DNA of 64,000 bases from Alviniconcha marisindica. Taxonomy: Eukaryota; Mollusca; Gastropoda; Provannidae. Positions 1-12,164 of this stretch are shown piece after piece (position 1 is the first letter of the stretch; every line of letters begins with the position of its first letter). The stretch lies in contig JABMCL010000896.1 in NCBI GenBank assembly GCA_018857735.1, positions 67,501 through 131,500 of the forward strand. Reading direction: 5' to 3'. The notes below the pieces were generated by a model, which saw nothing but the letters and a program-made list of their open reading frames with translations, was not told the DNA's origin and searched no databases. The position numbers and the translations under genes are program-made.

Positions 1-37
1 GCTCAAGAGAGCGGAGAACAGCGCTATATAAGCGATC

Positions 38-73
<36 letters not shown>
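38..73. repeat. (AATC)n microsatellite
   Basis: About nine perfect copies of a 4-bp unit. Confidence 0.95.
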
Positions 74-74
74 G

Positions 75-1165
75 TCTGTAATGGTATAAACAGAGATGGC
101 GATTTTAGAAAGGAAGAAGAAGGATGCCTCACATTTACACAGCATTTTTGAAGAGATGGGGTGGGGATTGGGGAAGGGGTGGGGGGTGGGGAGAGTCAGA
201 GTTGTAGCTATATTTTCAGGAGGGGGTGGGGGTGGGGGGGGGGTGAGGACAAGCGATTTGTTGAGCTGAATTTTATTTAAATGCCTTGTGCAACTTTGTG
301 GTGTGTGTGTGTGGGGGAAGGGGGGGATCACAAGAAGGGTGGGTGCAGTGCATGATGAATTAAAAAGGGGGGGGGCGGAGTTGAAGTTGAATTATATATT
401 TATTTTAAAGTGTTGGGGGGTGAGGGAGGGCTTATTGTTGCCTGTGCAGACATTGGAGGCAGTTGAAGCTTATTTTATATATATATGGGGGGCTATTTAA
501 ATGTCTTGTAATTGGCAGGCTGAGTTGAAGCTATTTTATATACATATATGGGGGCTTATTTAAATGCCTTTGCAACAGTTGGCAGGTGGAGTTGAAGCTA
601 TATTTATTGTATATACATATAATTTATGTTGTTGTTGATTTTTTTTTGGGGGAGCTTATTTCAATGCCTTGTGCAACAGTTGGAGGCGGTTGAAGCTTAT
701 TTATATATATTGAGGGGCCTTATTTAAATGCCTTTTGCAACATTTGTTTGAAGAAGTCAGGGTGTGGGGAGGGGGGGATTAAAATTATTATTTTTTTAAA
801 GGGGAGTGTGTGGGGGGGTTACTATATTTTCGGAGGGAGGAAGTGAACGAGATTGACAGAAATTGACGGAGACAAAGAAATAGGTCTGTAATGGTTGTAA
901 ACAAGGATGACGATTTTAGAAAAGAAGAACACTGTGAGCCTTACAGTTACACTGCATTTTTGAAGGGATTGGGGGAGGGGGTGGGGGGGTATAAGGGGCA
1001 GTCGGAGTTGTAGCCTATTATATTTTACGGGGGGGCGGGGGGGCTTATTTAACTGCCTTATGCCACACTTCCGGAAAAAGTCAGAAAGGACTGGCGGTAG
1101 ATCAAAATTATATTTATAAAAAAAAAAAAAAAAAGGGGGGGGGTCACTGACCGGAATGACTGCCA
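75..1165. repeat. Duplicated block with degenerate tandem units
   Basis: The segment starting tctgtaatggt at 75-170 recurs at 885-980 with the same order of motifs (cgattttagaa, gcatttttgaag, G-rich run). Between them a degenerate unit of roughly 60-90 bp (cttatttaaatgcctt, gcaacagttgg, gttgaagct) occurs about seven times. No exon is recognised here. Confidence 0.75.
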
Positions 1166-1326
1166 CATGCGTACGTCAGTGACGTCGACCGGGGGGGGCC
1201 GAGCCTCGGCTGTAGTAGGGAATCCAGCTGTAGACGACTCGTCCAACGGGATGAACTGACACCGGCTCCCGTGTTGACCGCCGCCCACCGAAACATCTTG
1301 AATCGGTTCGCGCTGACACCGTCAGC

Positions 1327-1560
1327 CGGTTTGGCCCAGCGGCAAGGCTTAAATAGGCTGGTAAGCGGAAGGACCTCGGTTCGATACCGCTTCGCTTCGG
1401 CTTCGGCTCTCCTTTCTCTTCGAAAAGGTTGTGGTTTGTGGACACTGTCCTGTGACTTTGTCCACCACTTCCGACTGAAACATTAAAATGGCTCTCATCG
1501 CTGCCCATCTCAATGCAGGAATCATCACTGGTGGTGACAGTGTAGCGATAGGTATATATA
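1327..1560 (+). mobile_element. Candidate tRNA-derived SINE
   Basis: TGGCCCAGCGG (about 1331-1341) resembles an RNA polymerase III A box and GGTTCGATACC (about 1378-1388) a B box. The spacing is a little longer than in most tRNAs, and the segment does not fold into an intact tRNA by eye. It is followed by about 160 bp of non-tRNA sequence, as in a SINE body. No second copy was found in the window. Confidence 0.45.
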
Positions 1561-1869
1561 TAATCTCCCTCTTCCCCCCCCCACCTCCATACCCCTCTCC
1601 CCCCCAGTTCTCCCCGTCCATAATAAGCACCATGTTTACTTGACACTGTTTCGATCTGATTAAAACGTCTGCTCGTGCAGATGGTGGGTGTGGGTGGTGG
1701 GTGTGGTGGTGTTGGTCCGGGGGTGAGGGGTTGGGGTCTGGGGGTGGGGGTGGGGGGTGTTGATGGCAGATCATCGGGGTCTCTGACGCCTGCTGTGATA
1801 GACTTCAAGATAAGAGACGGCTCGGTTTAGTTTCCGGCTCTAGTGGTCATGTTATCGTTGTGTTCCCTG

Positions 1870-2800
1870 CCCCCACACGCCCAGCGTCGCTTTCCGGCGC
1901 CTTCCTCCAAACTCTGCCAGATTTGGTTACGCCACTGAAGGGGCACTCTTTTATCTCCGCGAAGCTGTGCAGCGACGCGGTAGGCGCCCCTCCGAAAGGT
2001 TCGGGTACCGATAAGACTGTGGAAGCAGCCTAGCGCCCAAGCACCCACGTAAACACGAGGCGCATCCACCCCGGGTAAAAAGAAAAGGGTCCGTCTCGAT
2101 TCAAACGATTTTGGTTTTATTTCAGCTGGCGCGTAAGCAACATGGTCAGTTATAAAACAAACGTCTGATGTACTTTTGAGTTGTTTGTAACAAACTTACT
2201 ACCGTTTGAGCACCAACCAAAAAACTGCTCGTTCGCTGGCAGTTTCCTGGACCCTGTGGCGTAACTAGATACGACTGAAGGAAGGATGTCGTAAACCAGC
2301 GCTTGGAGTTTGCTTCCGCCTCAAACTCCAAGCACTGGTTTACCACATCCTTCCGAAGGCGCCGGAAAGCGATGCTCGGAGTGTGCTTCCACTTGTCGTC
2401 TTGTGTCTGCCGGTGTCGCCGTTTGTCGGTCGCAAACTCCAAGCGCTGGTTTACGACATCCTTCCTTCAGCCACTGTCGTATTTAGTTACGTCATAGGTT
2501 CTAGAAAACTGTCAGCTAACGAGCAGTTTTTTTGTTGGTTACGTCATAGGTTCTAGAAAACTGTCAACTAACGAGCAGTTTTTTATATTTTTTATTGGTG
2601 CTCACTAAACGGTAGTAAGTTTGTTACAAACAACTCAGATAACATCAGACGTTTGTTTTGTAACTGACCATGTTGCTTACGCCAGCTCAAATAAAACCAA
2701 AACGAGTCGTTTGAATAGAGACGGAACTCCTTTTTTTTTTTTACCGGGGAGGAAGGTGCCGGAAAGCGATGCTCGGAATGTGCGGCGGTCGTTACCGTTT
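1870..2800. mobile_element. Long inverted-repeat element (about 400-bp arms)
   Basis: The left arm (about 1874-2320) runs from cgctttccggcgcc to cgcttggagtttgc. The right arm (about 2430-2795) is its reverse complement, ending gtgccggaaagcgatgctcgg. Shared blocks include the cattcaaacga/tcgtttgaat tract, the aacatggtcagttataaaac block and the gcagttttct block. A short third inverted fragment sits in the centre (2323-2385). A related single arm is at 46312-46755, partial arms at 62127-62240 and 62440-62570, and an arm tip at 38996-39025. It has no coding capacity, so it is best read as a non-autonomous foldback-type element. Confidence 0.75.
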
Positions 2801-3475
2801 CAGTTTCTCTTTGCGTGTCTGTTGTGTGTGCCTGTGTCTGTCTCACTGTCTCAGTCTCTCTCGCTGTGTCTGTCGGTGTCAGTGTTTGGGGGTCGTTGTC
2901 TCTTACTTTGTGTTCGATCTGTCTCTTTCTGCTGCTCTCTCTTTCTCCGTTTCAGTTTCTCTGTGCGTGTCTGTGTCTGTCTCACTGTCTCAGTCTCTCT
3001 CGCTGTGTCTGTCGGTGTCAGTGTTTGGGGGTCGTTGTCTCTTACTTTGTGTTCGATCTGTCTCTTTCTGCTGCTCTCTCTTTCTCCGTTTCAGTTTCTC
3101 TGTGCGTGTCTGTGTTTGTCTCACTGTCTCAGTCTCTCTCACTGTGTCTGTCGGTGTTTGTCGGTCGTTGTCTCTTACTTTGTACTCGATCTGTCTCTTT
3201 CTGCTGCTCTCTCTTTCTCACTCTCTTTCTCCGTTTCAATTTCTCTGTGTCTGTGTCTGTCTCACCGTGTCAGTCTCTCTCATTGTGTCTGTCTGTGTCG
3301 GTGTTTGTCGGTCGTTGTCTCTTACTTTGCTTTCGCTCTTTCTGCTTCTCTCTCCGTCTCCGCCTCTTTCTTCGTTTCAGTCTCGTCTGTCTCACTGTCT
3401 CAGTCTCTCAGTGTCTCGGGTCTCTCTCTGTCTCTGTGTGTCTGTCTCATTGTCTGTCTCCCAGGTATCTGGAAT
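2790..3475. repeat. CT/TG-rich tandem repeat, about 140-bp unit, five copies
   Basis: Copies begin near gtttcagtttctct at about 2797, 2948, 3086, 3231 and 3373. Each has ctgtctcactgtctcagtct and tctcttactttg blocks. Open frames across it are low-complexity Ser/Leu/Cys and not genes. Confidence 0.85.
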
Positions 3476-3690
3476 TGTTTGGAAATTCTGTGTCATTGAC
3501 GATCGGCACGTCTCCTCATCCTTGTCATCTTTAAACTATCAAAGTCTCGACTAAAAACACTCCTTTTCCTTATTAAGATACTATCATGATAATTTGTATT
3601 GTCCTCTGGCTCGTAAAGCTCACAAGGAAATGTGGGTGCGGTGTAGCTTAATAACCATCACAACAAATAAAAACACATCCGCAGTAGTTC
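3476..3690. other. Unassigned 215-bp stretch
   Basis: Unique-looking sequence between two repeats; I see no exon, splice signal or repeat in it. Confidence 0.5.
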
Positions 3691-3694
3691 AGAC

Positions 3695-3808
3695 ATTTTA
3701 CACATACACACACACACACAACACACCACAAACACACACCACACACACACACACACACTACAACATGTACCCCCCCCCCACCCCCCACACACACACTACA
3801 CACTACAG

Positions 3809-3848
<40 letters not shown>

Positions 3849-3921
3849 CATCTGCACCACACACACACCACACACACACACACACTGATCCATACATGAC
3901 ACACACACACACTATATATAT

Positions 3922-3980
<59 letters not shown>

Positions 3981-3988
3981 TACATGCA

Positions 3989-4034
<46 letters not shown>

Positions 4035-4037
4035 TAC

Positions 4038-4104
<67 letters not shown>

Positions 4105-4119
4105 CATACACACACACAC

Positions 4120-4184
<65 letters not shown>

Positions 4185-4185
4185 G
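3695..4185. repeat. (CA)n/(TA)n compound microsatellite
   Basis: Long CA tracts interrupted by a TA tract (about 3913-3978). Confidence 0.97.
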
Positions 4186-4194
4186 TCCAGTACA

Positions 4195-4345
4195 GGTCTT
4201 CATCAGGTTCCATCGCCGTTGCTGGTGTTACTGGCACCGACCGCTGCTGTTGCTGCCCTTTCGTTTTCCACCTGTCCCTAATAGTCCGCACGGTCTCCGT
4301 GGACGTAAAGCAGCACCGGCAGAAGAGGAAGTTTCGTTTTTCTTC
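4195..4345 (-). mobile_element. SINE-like family copy (reverse orientation)
   Basis: The complement reads gctttacgtccacggagacc, then gactattagggac, matching copies at 10183, 27610, 31812, 39047 and 44211. Confidence 0.65.
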
Positions 4346-4559
4346 TTAGACACACAAATAGAAAGCGCCGGACGCAGCACCCGCCTCCTCACTTCAGTCG
4401 TGGACAGAAAAGTTCAGCTCTCGCTCACACCGATCCATAACATCAGAGCGTGAAGCTGACTTCCAGCGGAGATGAATGCAAAGCAGAAGTGCATGAGGTT
4501 GTGGGCGGATCGTTGTCATCCGCTTGCCGGATGTAGAAGAAAAAAAAAAGAAAAAAAAT

Positions 4560-4770
4560 AATAATAATATATATATATATATATATATACATAAAGGCGA
4601 TAAAAATTGAAAAACTGATCAAGCGTCCCGAGATTTAGGTTTGAATTTTAATTCGAACGTTTCTAGCCTGACAAAAAACAAAACAACAACAAAAAACAAA
4701 TACAAAGCACACACGCACGCGCACGCACGCACGCACGCGCACGCACGCACGCACGCACGCACGCAGAAAA
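4560..4770. repeat. (AT)n and (CACG)n microsatellites
   Basis: An AT tract lies at about 4562-4589 and a CACG/ACGC-type tract at about 4708-4765. Confidence 0.9.
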
Positions 4771-4854
4771 AAAGAAACAAAGAAGCAAACAAAGAAAAAC
4801 ACACAAACAAACGTTAAACAAAACCCAAAACAACAACAACAAAACCAAAAATGA

Positions 4855-6500
4855 CCGACGCTGTCGTAACGGCAAGAGCTCTGACTTTGATTGATTCCTG
4901 CTTGACGGGGTGTTAAGTAAATAATGCATGGAGTTTGGTTTCGTTTTTGTTTCTTTGTTTGTGTGTTTGTTTCTTTGTTTGTTTGTGAGGGGGGGGGGGA
5001 GGAGGGGTAGGTCAATGTGTCGAGCTAAAGAACAAGGGTGATGTGTGGCGGGGGGGGGGGGGGGGGGGCTGTATCAGTGGGCGAGGTACAGGCCGTAAGG
5101 GTTGGTGGTGGTGGGAGGGGGTGAGTGGGGGGGGGGGGTGGCGTAGCGGATGGAGCCTGTTGCTAATTAATCAAGTCGTAATGGCAAGAGCTCTGACTTG
5201 GATTGTTTCCTGCTTGACGGGGTGTTAAAAGTAAATAATGCACGCAGTTTTGTTTCGTTTTTGTTTGTTGTTTTTGAAGGAAGGGGGGGGGGAGGCTATA
5301 TCAGTGGTGGCGAGATAGAGAACACAAGGGTTGGGGATGGTGGAGGTGGGGAGAGGGGGGGGGGGGGGGGTGTAGCAATGGGGGAGAACACAAGCCGTGG
5401 GTTGGTGATGGTGGGAGGGGGTCGGTGGTGGTGGAGGGGGTTGATGGGGGGGGGGGGGGGGGTTGGAGGCGGCTAGGGAGCCTGTTGCTAATTAATTAAG
5501 TCGTAATGGCAAGAGCTCTGACTTGGATTGTTTCCTGCTTGACGGGGTGTTAAAAGTAAATAATGCACGCAGTTTTGTTTCGTTTTTTGTTTGCTTGTTT
5601 TGTTGTTTTTGAAGGAAGGGGGGGGGGAGGCTTATATCAGTGTGGCGAGATAGAGAACACAAGGGTTGGGGATGGTGGAGGAGGGGGAGAGGGGGGGGGG
5701 GGGGTGTAACAATGGGGCGAGATACAGGCCACAAGCCGGGTTGGGGTTGGTGATGGTGGGAGGGGGGTTGGTGGTGGTGGGAGGGTTGATAGGGTAGGGG
5801 GGGGAGGGGGGGTAGCGGAGCGGTCTAGGGAGCCTGTTGCTAATTAATTAAGTCGTAATGGCAAGAGCTCTGACTTGGATTGTTTCCTGCTTGACGGGGT
5901 GTTAAAAGTAAATAATGCACGCAGTTTTGTTTCGTTTTTGTTTGCTTGTTTGTTGTTGTTTTGAAGGAGGGGAGGGGGGGGGGGGGAGGCTTATATCAGT
6001 GTGGCGAGATAGAGAACACAAGGGTTGGGGATGGTGGAGAGGGGGAGGGGGGGGGGGGTGTAACAATGGGGCGAGATACAAGCCACAAGCCGGGTTGGGG
6101 TTGGTGATGGTGGGAGGGGTTGGTGGTGGTGGGAGGGTTGGGATAGGGTAGGGGGGGGGGGGGTAGCGGAGCGGTCTAGGGAGCCTGTTGCTAATCAATT
6201 AAGTCGTAATGGCAAGAGCTCTGACTTGGATTGTTTCCTGCTTGACGGGGTGTTAAAAGTAAATTCCCGTTTGTTTTGTTGTTTTTGTTGTTGTTTTTGA
6301 AGGGGGGGGGGGGGGCTTATATCAGTGTGGCGAGATAGAGAACACAAGGGTTGGGGATGGTGGAGGGAGGGAGGGGGGGGTGTAGCATGTGACGCCAGGA
6401 CAAGCCGGGTTGGGGTTGGTGATGGTGGGGGGGGTTGGTGGGGGGGGGGGGGGGGGGGGTGGACGAGCGGTCGAGCTAGAGAGCCTGTTGCTAATTAAGT
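4855..6500 (+). repeat. Tandem array, about 340-bp unit, five copies
   Basis: The segment aatggcaagagctctgactt starts copies near 5177, 5505, 5857 and 6208, with an older copy at about 4868. Each contains tgcttgacggggtgttaa, a GT/T-rich tract, poly-G, a cgagatagagaacacaaggg block (weak in the first copy) and ends gagcctgttgctaatt. The last copy breaks off at about 6500. The unit length varies with the poly-G runs. Confidence 0.9.
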
Positions 6501-7250
6501 TCCATCCCCGCCAGTTGCTGTACATGCCGTGCACACAGCACAGAGTCGCGCGTGAAGTTGCCGGTCAGCGCTCCTTGGCTTCTTCCCCCCCCCCACCCCC
6601 TCCCCCCCCCCACACCCCCAACCCCCCCGTCCGCGGCCCTGTCTGAGTCTGGCGTCACGTGATGTCTGGTCAATGCCTCATCCTGATTGGTCAGTTACGG
6701 TTTGCAGGCGGTAATCGGCCTGGCAGTAAAGAGTTTGGCGTAATAGGTCGCGGTGAGCGCGGTCGGTTTCTTCTGAAGTGGCCTCAGCTGAGGGGGGGGG
6801 GGGGGGGGGGGGGGGGGTGTCTTCTGTGGCCAGCACTGATGAGGGGGGGTTGGAGGAAGAAGAGAACTTGCAGGCGGCAGTCTGGGACAAAAGTGGAAGA
6901 GGGAGAGAGAGAGAGAGAGAGGAACGGAGTTTGTGACAGGTCTGAAAGTCTGGGTGGGGACCGAGAAGCGGGACCGGAGGAAGAAAAAGGGAGGAAGGAA
7001 GGCAGGAAGGAAGAAAGGAAGGAAGGAAGGAAGGAAGAAATCAAGGAAGGAAGGAACTCTTTTTTGCTGCCAGGGCTGGGCGTGTGCAGGTTTCTACTGA
7101 TTGATTCATTTGTTCGTCTGGAGTTTTTCTTTCGTTCTTTCTGTTGTTCTTTCTTTCTTTCTTTCTTCTTTCCGTTTTGTTGTTGTGAGTGTGAAAGATG
7201 TCGTCGTCTTTTAACCCCTCACGGCCGAGTCTCCCCGCTCTACCTCCTCC
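6500..7250. other. Low-complexity stretch (poly-G/C, GA, GGAA)
   Basis: Contains C runs near 6587-6630, a G run of about 27 at 6791-6817, (GA)n at about 6903-6920 and GGAA-type repeats at about 6988-7050, then CTTT repeats near 7135-7170. No exon was seen. Confidence 0.8.
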
Positions 7251-7254
7251 TCCA

Positions 7255-10095
7255 TGACCTTCTTTTTGAATAGTAGTGTACTTTCACAGTTTGATGGCAG
7301 ACAGGGTGTTACTCAAGGACGTTTTGAATAGTAGTGAACATTCACGGACCATTTGATGGCAGACAGGGTGTTTATTCAAGGACGTTTTGAATAGTAGTGA
7401 ACATTCACAGACCATTTGATGGCAGACAGGGTGTTATTCAAGGATGTTTTGAATAGTGGTGAACATTCACAGACCGTTTGATGGCAGACAGGGTGTTATT
7501 CAAAGACGTTTTGAATAGTAGTGAACATCATTCACAGACCGGCATTGATGGCAGACAGGGTGTTATTCAAGGACTTTTTTAATAGTAGTGAACATTCACG
7601 GACCATTTGATGGCAGACAGGGTGTTATTCAAAGACGTTTTGAATAGTAGTGTACATTCACAGTTTGATGGCAGACAGGGTGTTATTCAAAGACGTTTTG
7701 AATAGTAGTGAACATTCACGGACCATTTTATGGCAGACAGGGTGTTATTCAAGGACTTTGAATAGTAGTGAACATTCACAGACCGTTTGATGGCAGACAG
7801 GGTGTTATTCAAGGACTTTGAATAGTAGTGAACATTCACGGACCATTTGATGGCAGACAGGGTGTTATTCAAGGACGTTTTGAATAGTAGTGAACATTCA
7901 CGGACCATTTGATGGCAGACAGGGTGTTATTCAAGGACGTTTTGAATAGTAGTGAACATTCACAGGGCCATTTGATGGCAGACAGGGTGTAATTCAAGGA
8001 CTTTTTGAATAGTAGGGGAACATTCACAGACCGTTTGATGGCAGACAGGGTGTTATTCAAGGACTTTTTGAATAGTAGGGGAACATTCACAGACCGGTTT
8101 GATGGCAGACAGGGTGTTATTCAAGGACTTTTTGAATAGTAGTGAACATCATTCACAGACGGCATTGATGGCAGACAGGGTGTTATTCAAGGACGTTTTG
8201 AATAGTAGTGTACATTCACAGTTGATGGCAGACAGGGTGTTATTCAAAGACGTTTTGAATAGTAGTGAACATTCACGGACCATTTGATGGCAGACAGGGT
8301 GTTATTCAAAGGGCGTTTTGAATAGTAGTGAACATTCACAGACTGTTTGATGGCAGACAGGGTGTTATTCAAGGACGTTTTGAATAGTAGTGAACATTCA
8401 CAGACCATTTTGATGGCAGACAGGGTGTTATTCAAGGACTTTTTGAATAGTAGGGGAACATTCACAGACCATTTGATGGCAGACAGGTTGTTATTCAAAG
8501 GGCTTTTTGAATAGTAGTGAACATTCACAGACCTGTTTGATGGCAGACAGGGTTTTTATTCAAGGACTTTTTGAATAGTAGTGAACATTCACAGACCATT
8601 TGATGGCAGACAGGGTGTTATTCAAGGACTTTTTGAATAGTAGTGAACATTCACAGACGGATTGATGGCAGACAGGGTGTTATTCAAGGACTTTTGAATA
8701 GTAGTGAAATTCACAATTGTGGCAGACAGGGTGTTATTCAAGGACCTTTGAATAGTAGTGAACATTCACAGACCTTGATGGCAGACAGGGTGTTATTCAA
8801 GGACTTTTTGAATAGTAGTGAACATTCACAGACCATTGATGGCAGACAGGGTGTTATTCAAGGACCTTTTGAATAGTAGTGAACATTCACAGACCTGTTG
8901 ATGGCAGACAGGGTGTTATTCAAGGACGTTTTGAATAGTAGTGAACATTCACGGACCATTTGATGGCAGACAGGGTGTTATTCAAGGACTTTTTTAATAG
9001 TAGTGAACATTCACAGACCATTTGATGGCAGACAGGGTGTTATTCAAGGACTTTTTGAATAGTAGTGAACATTCACAGACCATTTGATGGCAGACAGGGT
9101 GTTATTCAAGGACCTTTTGAATAGTAGTGAACATTCACAGACTGTTTGATGGCAGACAGGGTGTTATTCAAGGATGTTTTTTGAATAGTATTGAACATTC
9201 ACAGTTTGATGGCAGGCAGGGTGTTATTCAAGGACCTTTTGAATAGTAGTGAACATCATTCACAGACCATGTGATGACAGACAGGGTGTTGTTCAAGGAC
9301 TTTTTGAATACTAGTGTACAATCACAGACCATTTGATGGCAGACAGGGTGTTATTCAAGGACTTTCTGAATAGTAATGAGCATTCACAGTCCGTTTGATG
9401 GCAGACGGGGTGTTATTCAAGGACTTTGAATAGTAGTGAACATTCACAGGGCCATTTTTGGCAGACAGGGTGTTATTCAAGGACTTTTTGAATAGTAATG
9501 AGCATTCACAGTCCGTTTGATGGCAGACTGGGTGTTATTCAAGGACTTTGAATAGTAGTGAACATTCATGGACCATTTTATGGCAGACAGGGTGTTATTC
9601 AAGGACGTTTTGAATAGTAATGAGCATTCACAGTCCGTTTGATGGCAGACAGGGTGTTATTCAAGGACTTTGAATAGTAGTGAACATTCACGACCATTTG
9701 ATGGCAGACAGGGTGTTATTCAAGGACTTTTGAATAGTAGTGAACATTCACAGACCATTTGATGGCAGACAGGGTGTTATTCAAGGACTTTGAATAGTAG
9801 TGAACATTCACAGACCGTTTGATGGCAGACAGGGTGTTATTCAAGGACTTTTTGAATAGTGCTGAACATTCACAACCATTTTTGGCAGACGGGCACTGAC
9901 TTCACAGTTGGGAGACAGGGTGTTATTCTTTTATAGTAGGTTAAACCGTTTATGGGAGGGTGTTATTACTTTTGGAATAGTACTGAACATTCACGGTTTG
10001 AGGGCAGACAGGGTGTTATTCAAGGACTTTTGGAATAGTAGTGAACGTTCACAGACCATTTGTGGCAGACAGGGTGTTATGCAAGGACTTTCATA
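7255..10095 (+). repeat. Minisatellite array, about 62-bp unit, roughly 45 copies
   Basis: The unit reads gatggcagacagggtgttat, tcaaggacttttgaatag, tagtgaacattcacagacc. Copies differ by small indels (run lengths, ggcg/gac variants) and become degenerate at the right end (9890-10095). There is no unique spacer between units, so it is a minisatellite. It lies inside the SMAD2/3 upstream intron. Confidence 0.97.
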
Positions 10096-10179
10096 TTTTA
10101 TGATGATGTGGAGCTTAATGTCCTCGGATGTCGGGTTGACATATTAGGGACAAACTGTGACCGATGCGTGTGCACGGTT

Positions 10180-10275
10180 CAACGTTGCTTTACGTTCACG
10201 GAAACCATTAAGCTCATTAGGACGGGGGAGCCCAGGACGGCCACCTCGACTCTCACACAGCTCCTGAACTCTGCG
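10180..10275 (+). mobile_element. SINE-like family copy
   Basis: cgttgctttacgttcacgg, gagcccaggacgg and cacagctcctgaactctg match the 39047-39150 copy over about 95 bp. Confidence 0.7.
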
Positions 10276-10775
10276 TATTTTATTTTATTTATATGTAGGT
10301 CCATGGCGTTATTGATGTGTATACTGTAGTGGTACACCCCACAGCCTGGCCTTGCCGGCAGATCATTACCAACTCACAGCCAAGAGGTAAGGGTGGCAGA
10401 TCATTACCTACTCACAGCCAAGAGGTAATGGCGCAGGGGAAAGTCTGGGCTACTTTTCTTTGTTCGCGGCTATTGATTTTTGACCGAGGATTCCCTGGAA
10501 ATGCCTTTAACCAAGGTTTTAACTTTTGAGAGTGATGAGGTTGGTGTCTCAGGGTGTGAGTGCCGGGCATCCTTCATTGCCTCTCAGTCTCCTAAGTCGA
10601 GACCGTTCCAGCCCCACTCTTGCGACATATTTTGTCTCTGGAATACGTCTCTGGCTCTCTGGGTTTTGCCTTTGGTTGCCTAGCGATGGGATCCATCACT
10701 TGGATCATGCTTTACTGTGGGGAGATGACACTTGTGTTGTTGTTGTTGAAGACGGAGGAAAAAAGAAGAAGAAAG
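10275..10775. other. Unassigned 500-bp stretch
   Basis: Mostly unique-looking, with a short local duplication (cagatcattacc...ctcacagccaagaggtaa at about 10359-10387 and 10397-10428). No recognisable exon. Confidence 0.5.
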
Positions 10776-10779
10776 ATTG

Positions 10780-11150
10780 CAAATAAGAGGCCAGTAATAG
10801 ATTGCAAATGAGAATTGCAAGACGCAAAAAAGGGGCCAGCAAAAAAGTTGCAAATGAGAATTGAGAGAGACAAGTAAGAGGCCAGCAAAAGACTTGGGAA
10901 TGAGAATTTAGAGGTACAAAAAAGAGGCAATCAGAATTGAGAGGTGCAAATAAGAGGCCAGCAAAAGATTACAAATATGAATTGAGAGGTGCAAATAAAA
11001 TACCAGCAATAAATTGCAAATGAGAATTGAGAGGTGCAAATAAAATAACAGCAATAAATTGCAAATGAGAATTGAGAGGTGCAAGTAAGAGGCCAGCAAT
11101 AAATTGCAAATGAGAATTGAGAGGTGCAGATAAGCGGCCAGCAAGTCTGG
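10780..11150 (+). repeat. Tandem array, about 45-bp unit, eight to nine copies
   Basis: The unit reads gcaaatgagaattgagagg, tgcaaataagaggccagca. Left copies are degenerate and right copies more regular. Confidence 0.92.
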
Positions 11151-11218
11151 GGGCAGTCTGTTTGATGGGGATATAGATCCACACCTGTATATGTAGGCTG
11201 CTTGTAGACCTAGTGACT

Positions 11219-11240
11219 GTGGGGGGGGGGGGGGGGGGGA
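11219..11240. repeat. Poly-G run
   Basis: An uninterrupted G run of about 20 just after the 45-bp array. Confidence 0.9.
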
Positions 11241-11394
11241 GGGGGTTAAAGAAATGGAAGGTTGTATAGAAAGGGTGCCCAGAATTCGGTTTTGGGTCAG
11301 GTTTTGTTTACTTGCTTCTGCCTGCCAGGTGTTTTTTATCTTGCGTTGCGCTTTTATTATTAAAGCGGACACTTTGGGTTTGTTCTGTCTACCC

Positions 11395-11880
11395 ATCCCT
11401 CCTTCCTTCCCTCTGTCCATCAACACATGTATGCCCTTCCCTCTGTCCATCCACACATGTATGCCCTTCCCTCTGTCCATCAACACATGCATGCCCTTCC
11501 CTCTGACTATCCACACATGTATACATACATGCCCCCTATCTACCCAGCCATACACATTATTCCCCCTACCCATCCATCCACACCTTTCTGTCTACCCATC
11601 CATGCATGTATACATGTATACCTGTCCCCCTACCTACCCACATGTATGCCTAAGTTCCCCCTACCCATCCACACATCTATGCCTAAGTTCCCCCTACCCA
11701 TCCACACATGTATGCCTAAGTTCCCCCTACCCACCCACGCATGCCATTTCCCCACCCATCCATACATGTATGTGTACCCATTGCCCTACCCATCCACACA
11801 TTCATGTCTACGTTTTCCCTACCCCCCCACACTTGCTGTCCCCCCTGCCCTATGCATCCCCACATGCACTTCACTATAAC
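11395..11880 (+). repeat. C-rich tandem array, about 30-bp unit
   Basis: Repeated cttccctctgtccat, cacacatgtatgcc units that later become ccccctacccatccacacat units. Long open frames here are Pro/Thr/Ser low complexity. Confidence 0.9.
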
Positions 11881-12164
11881 CCCACCTCCCAACTGGAAGC
11901 ACCATGTCTACCAGGTAACAAACTGGTGTGTGTGTGTGGGGGTGGGGGTGGGAGGGGGGGTATACTGGAATCACCATGGCCATCTGTCTTGGTTTTGTCT
12001 GGAAGATGTGTTCTGAACCGCTCAACCTGTTGTCAACAAACATGGTGTGGTGGTTTAGCCCTGATGATATCTTCTGAATGATTTAAAAGCTTTTAAGGCC
12101 AAACTTAGTATGGTCGTTGGTATCAGTGCATGATCATGAGCCAGAGTGTGATGTAGAAAAGATT

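Noticed and set aside
2621..3554. Overlapping + strand open frames of 239-292 codons rich in Ser, Leu and Cys
   Set aside because: All three frames are open through a CT-rich tandem repeat, so this is composition only.
7255..10095. Regular repeat that could be taken for a CRISPR array
   Set aside because: Units are contiguous without unique spacers, no cas genes occur and the DNA is eukaryotic.
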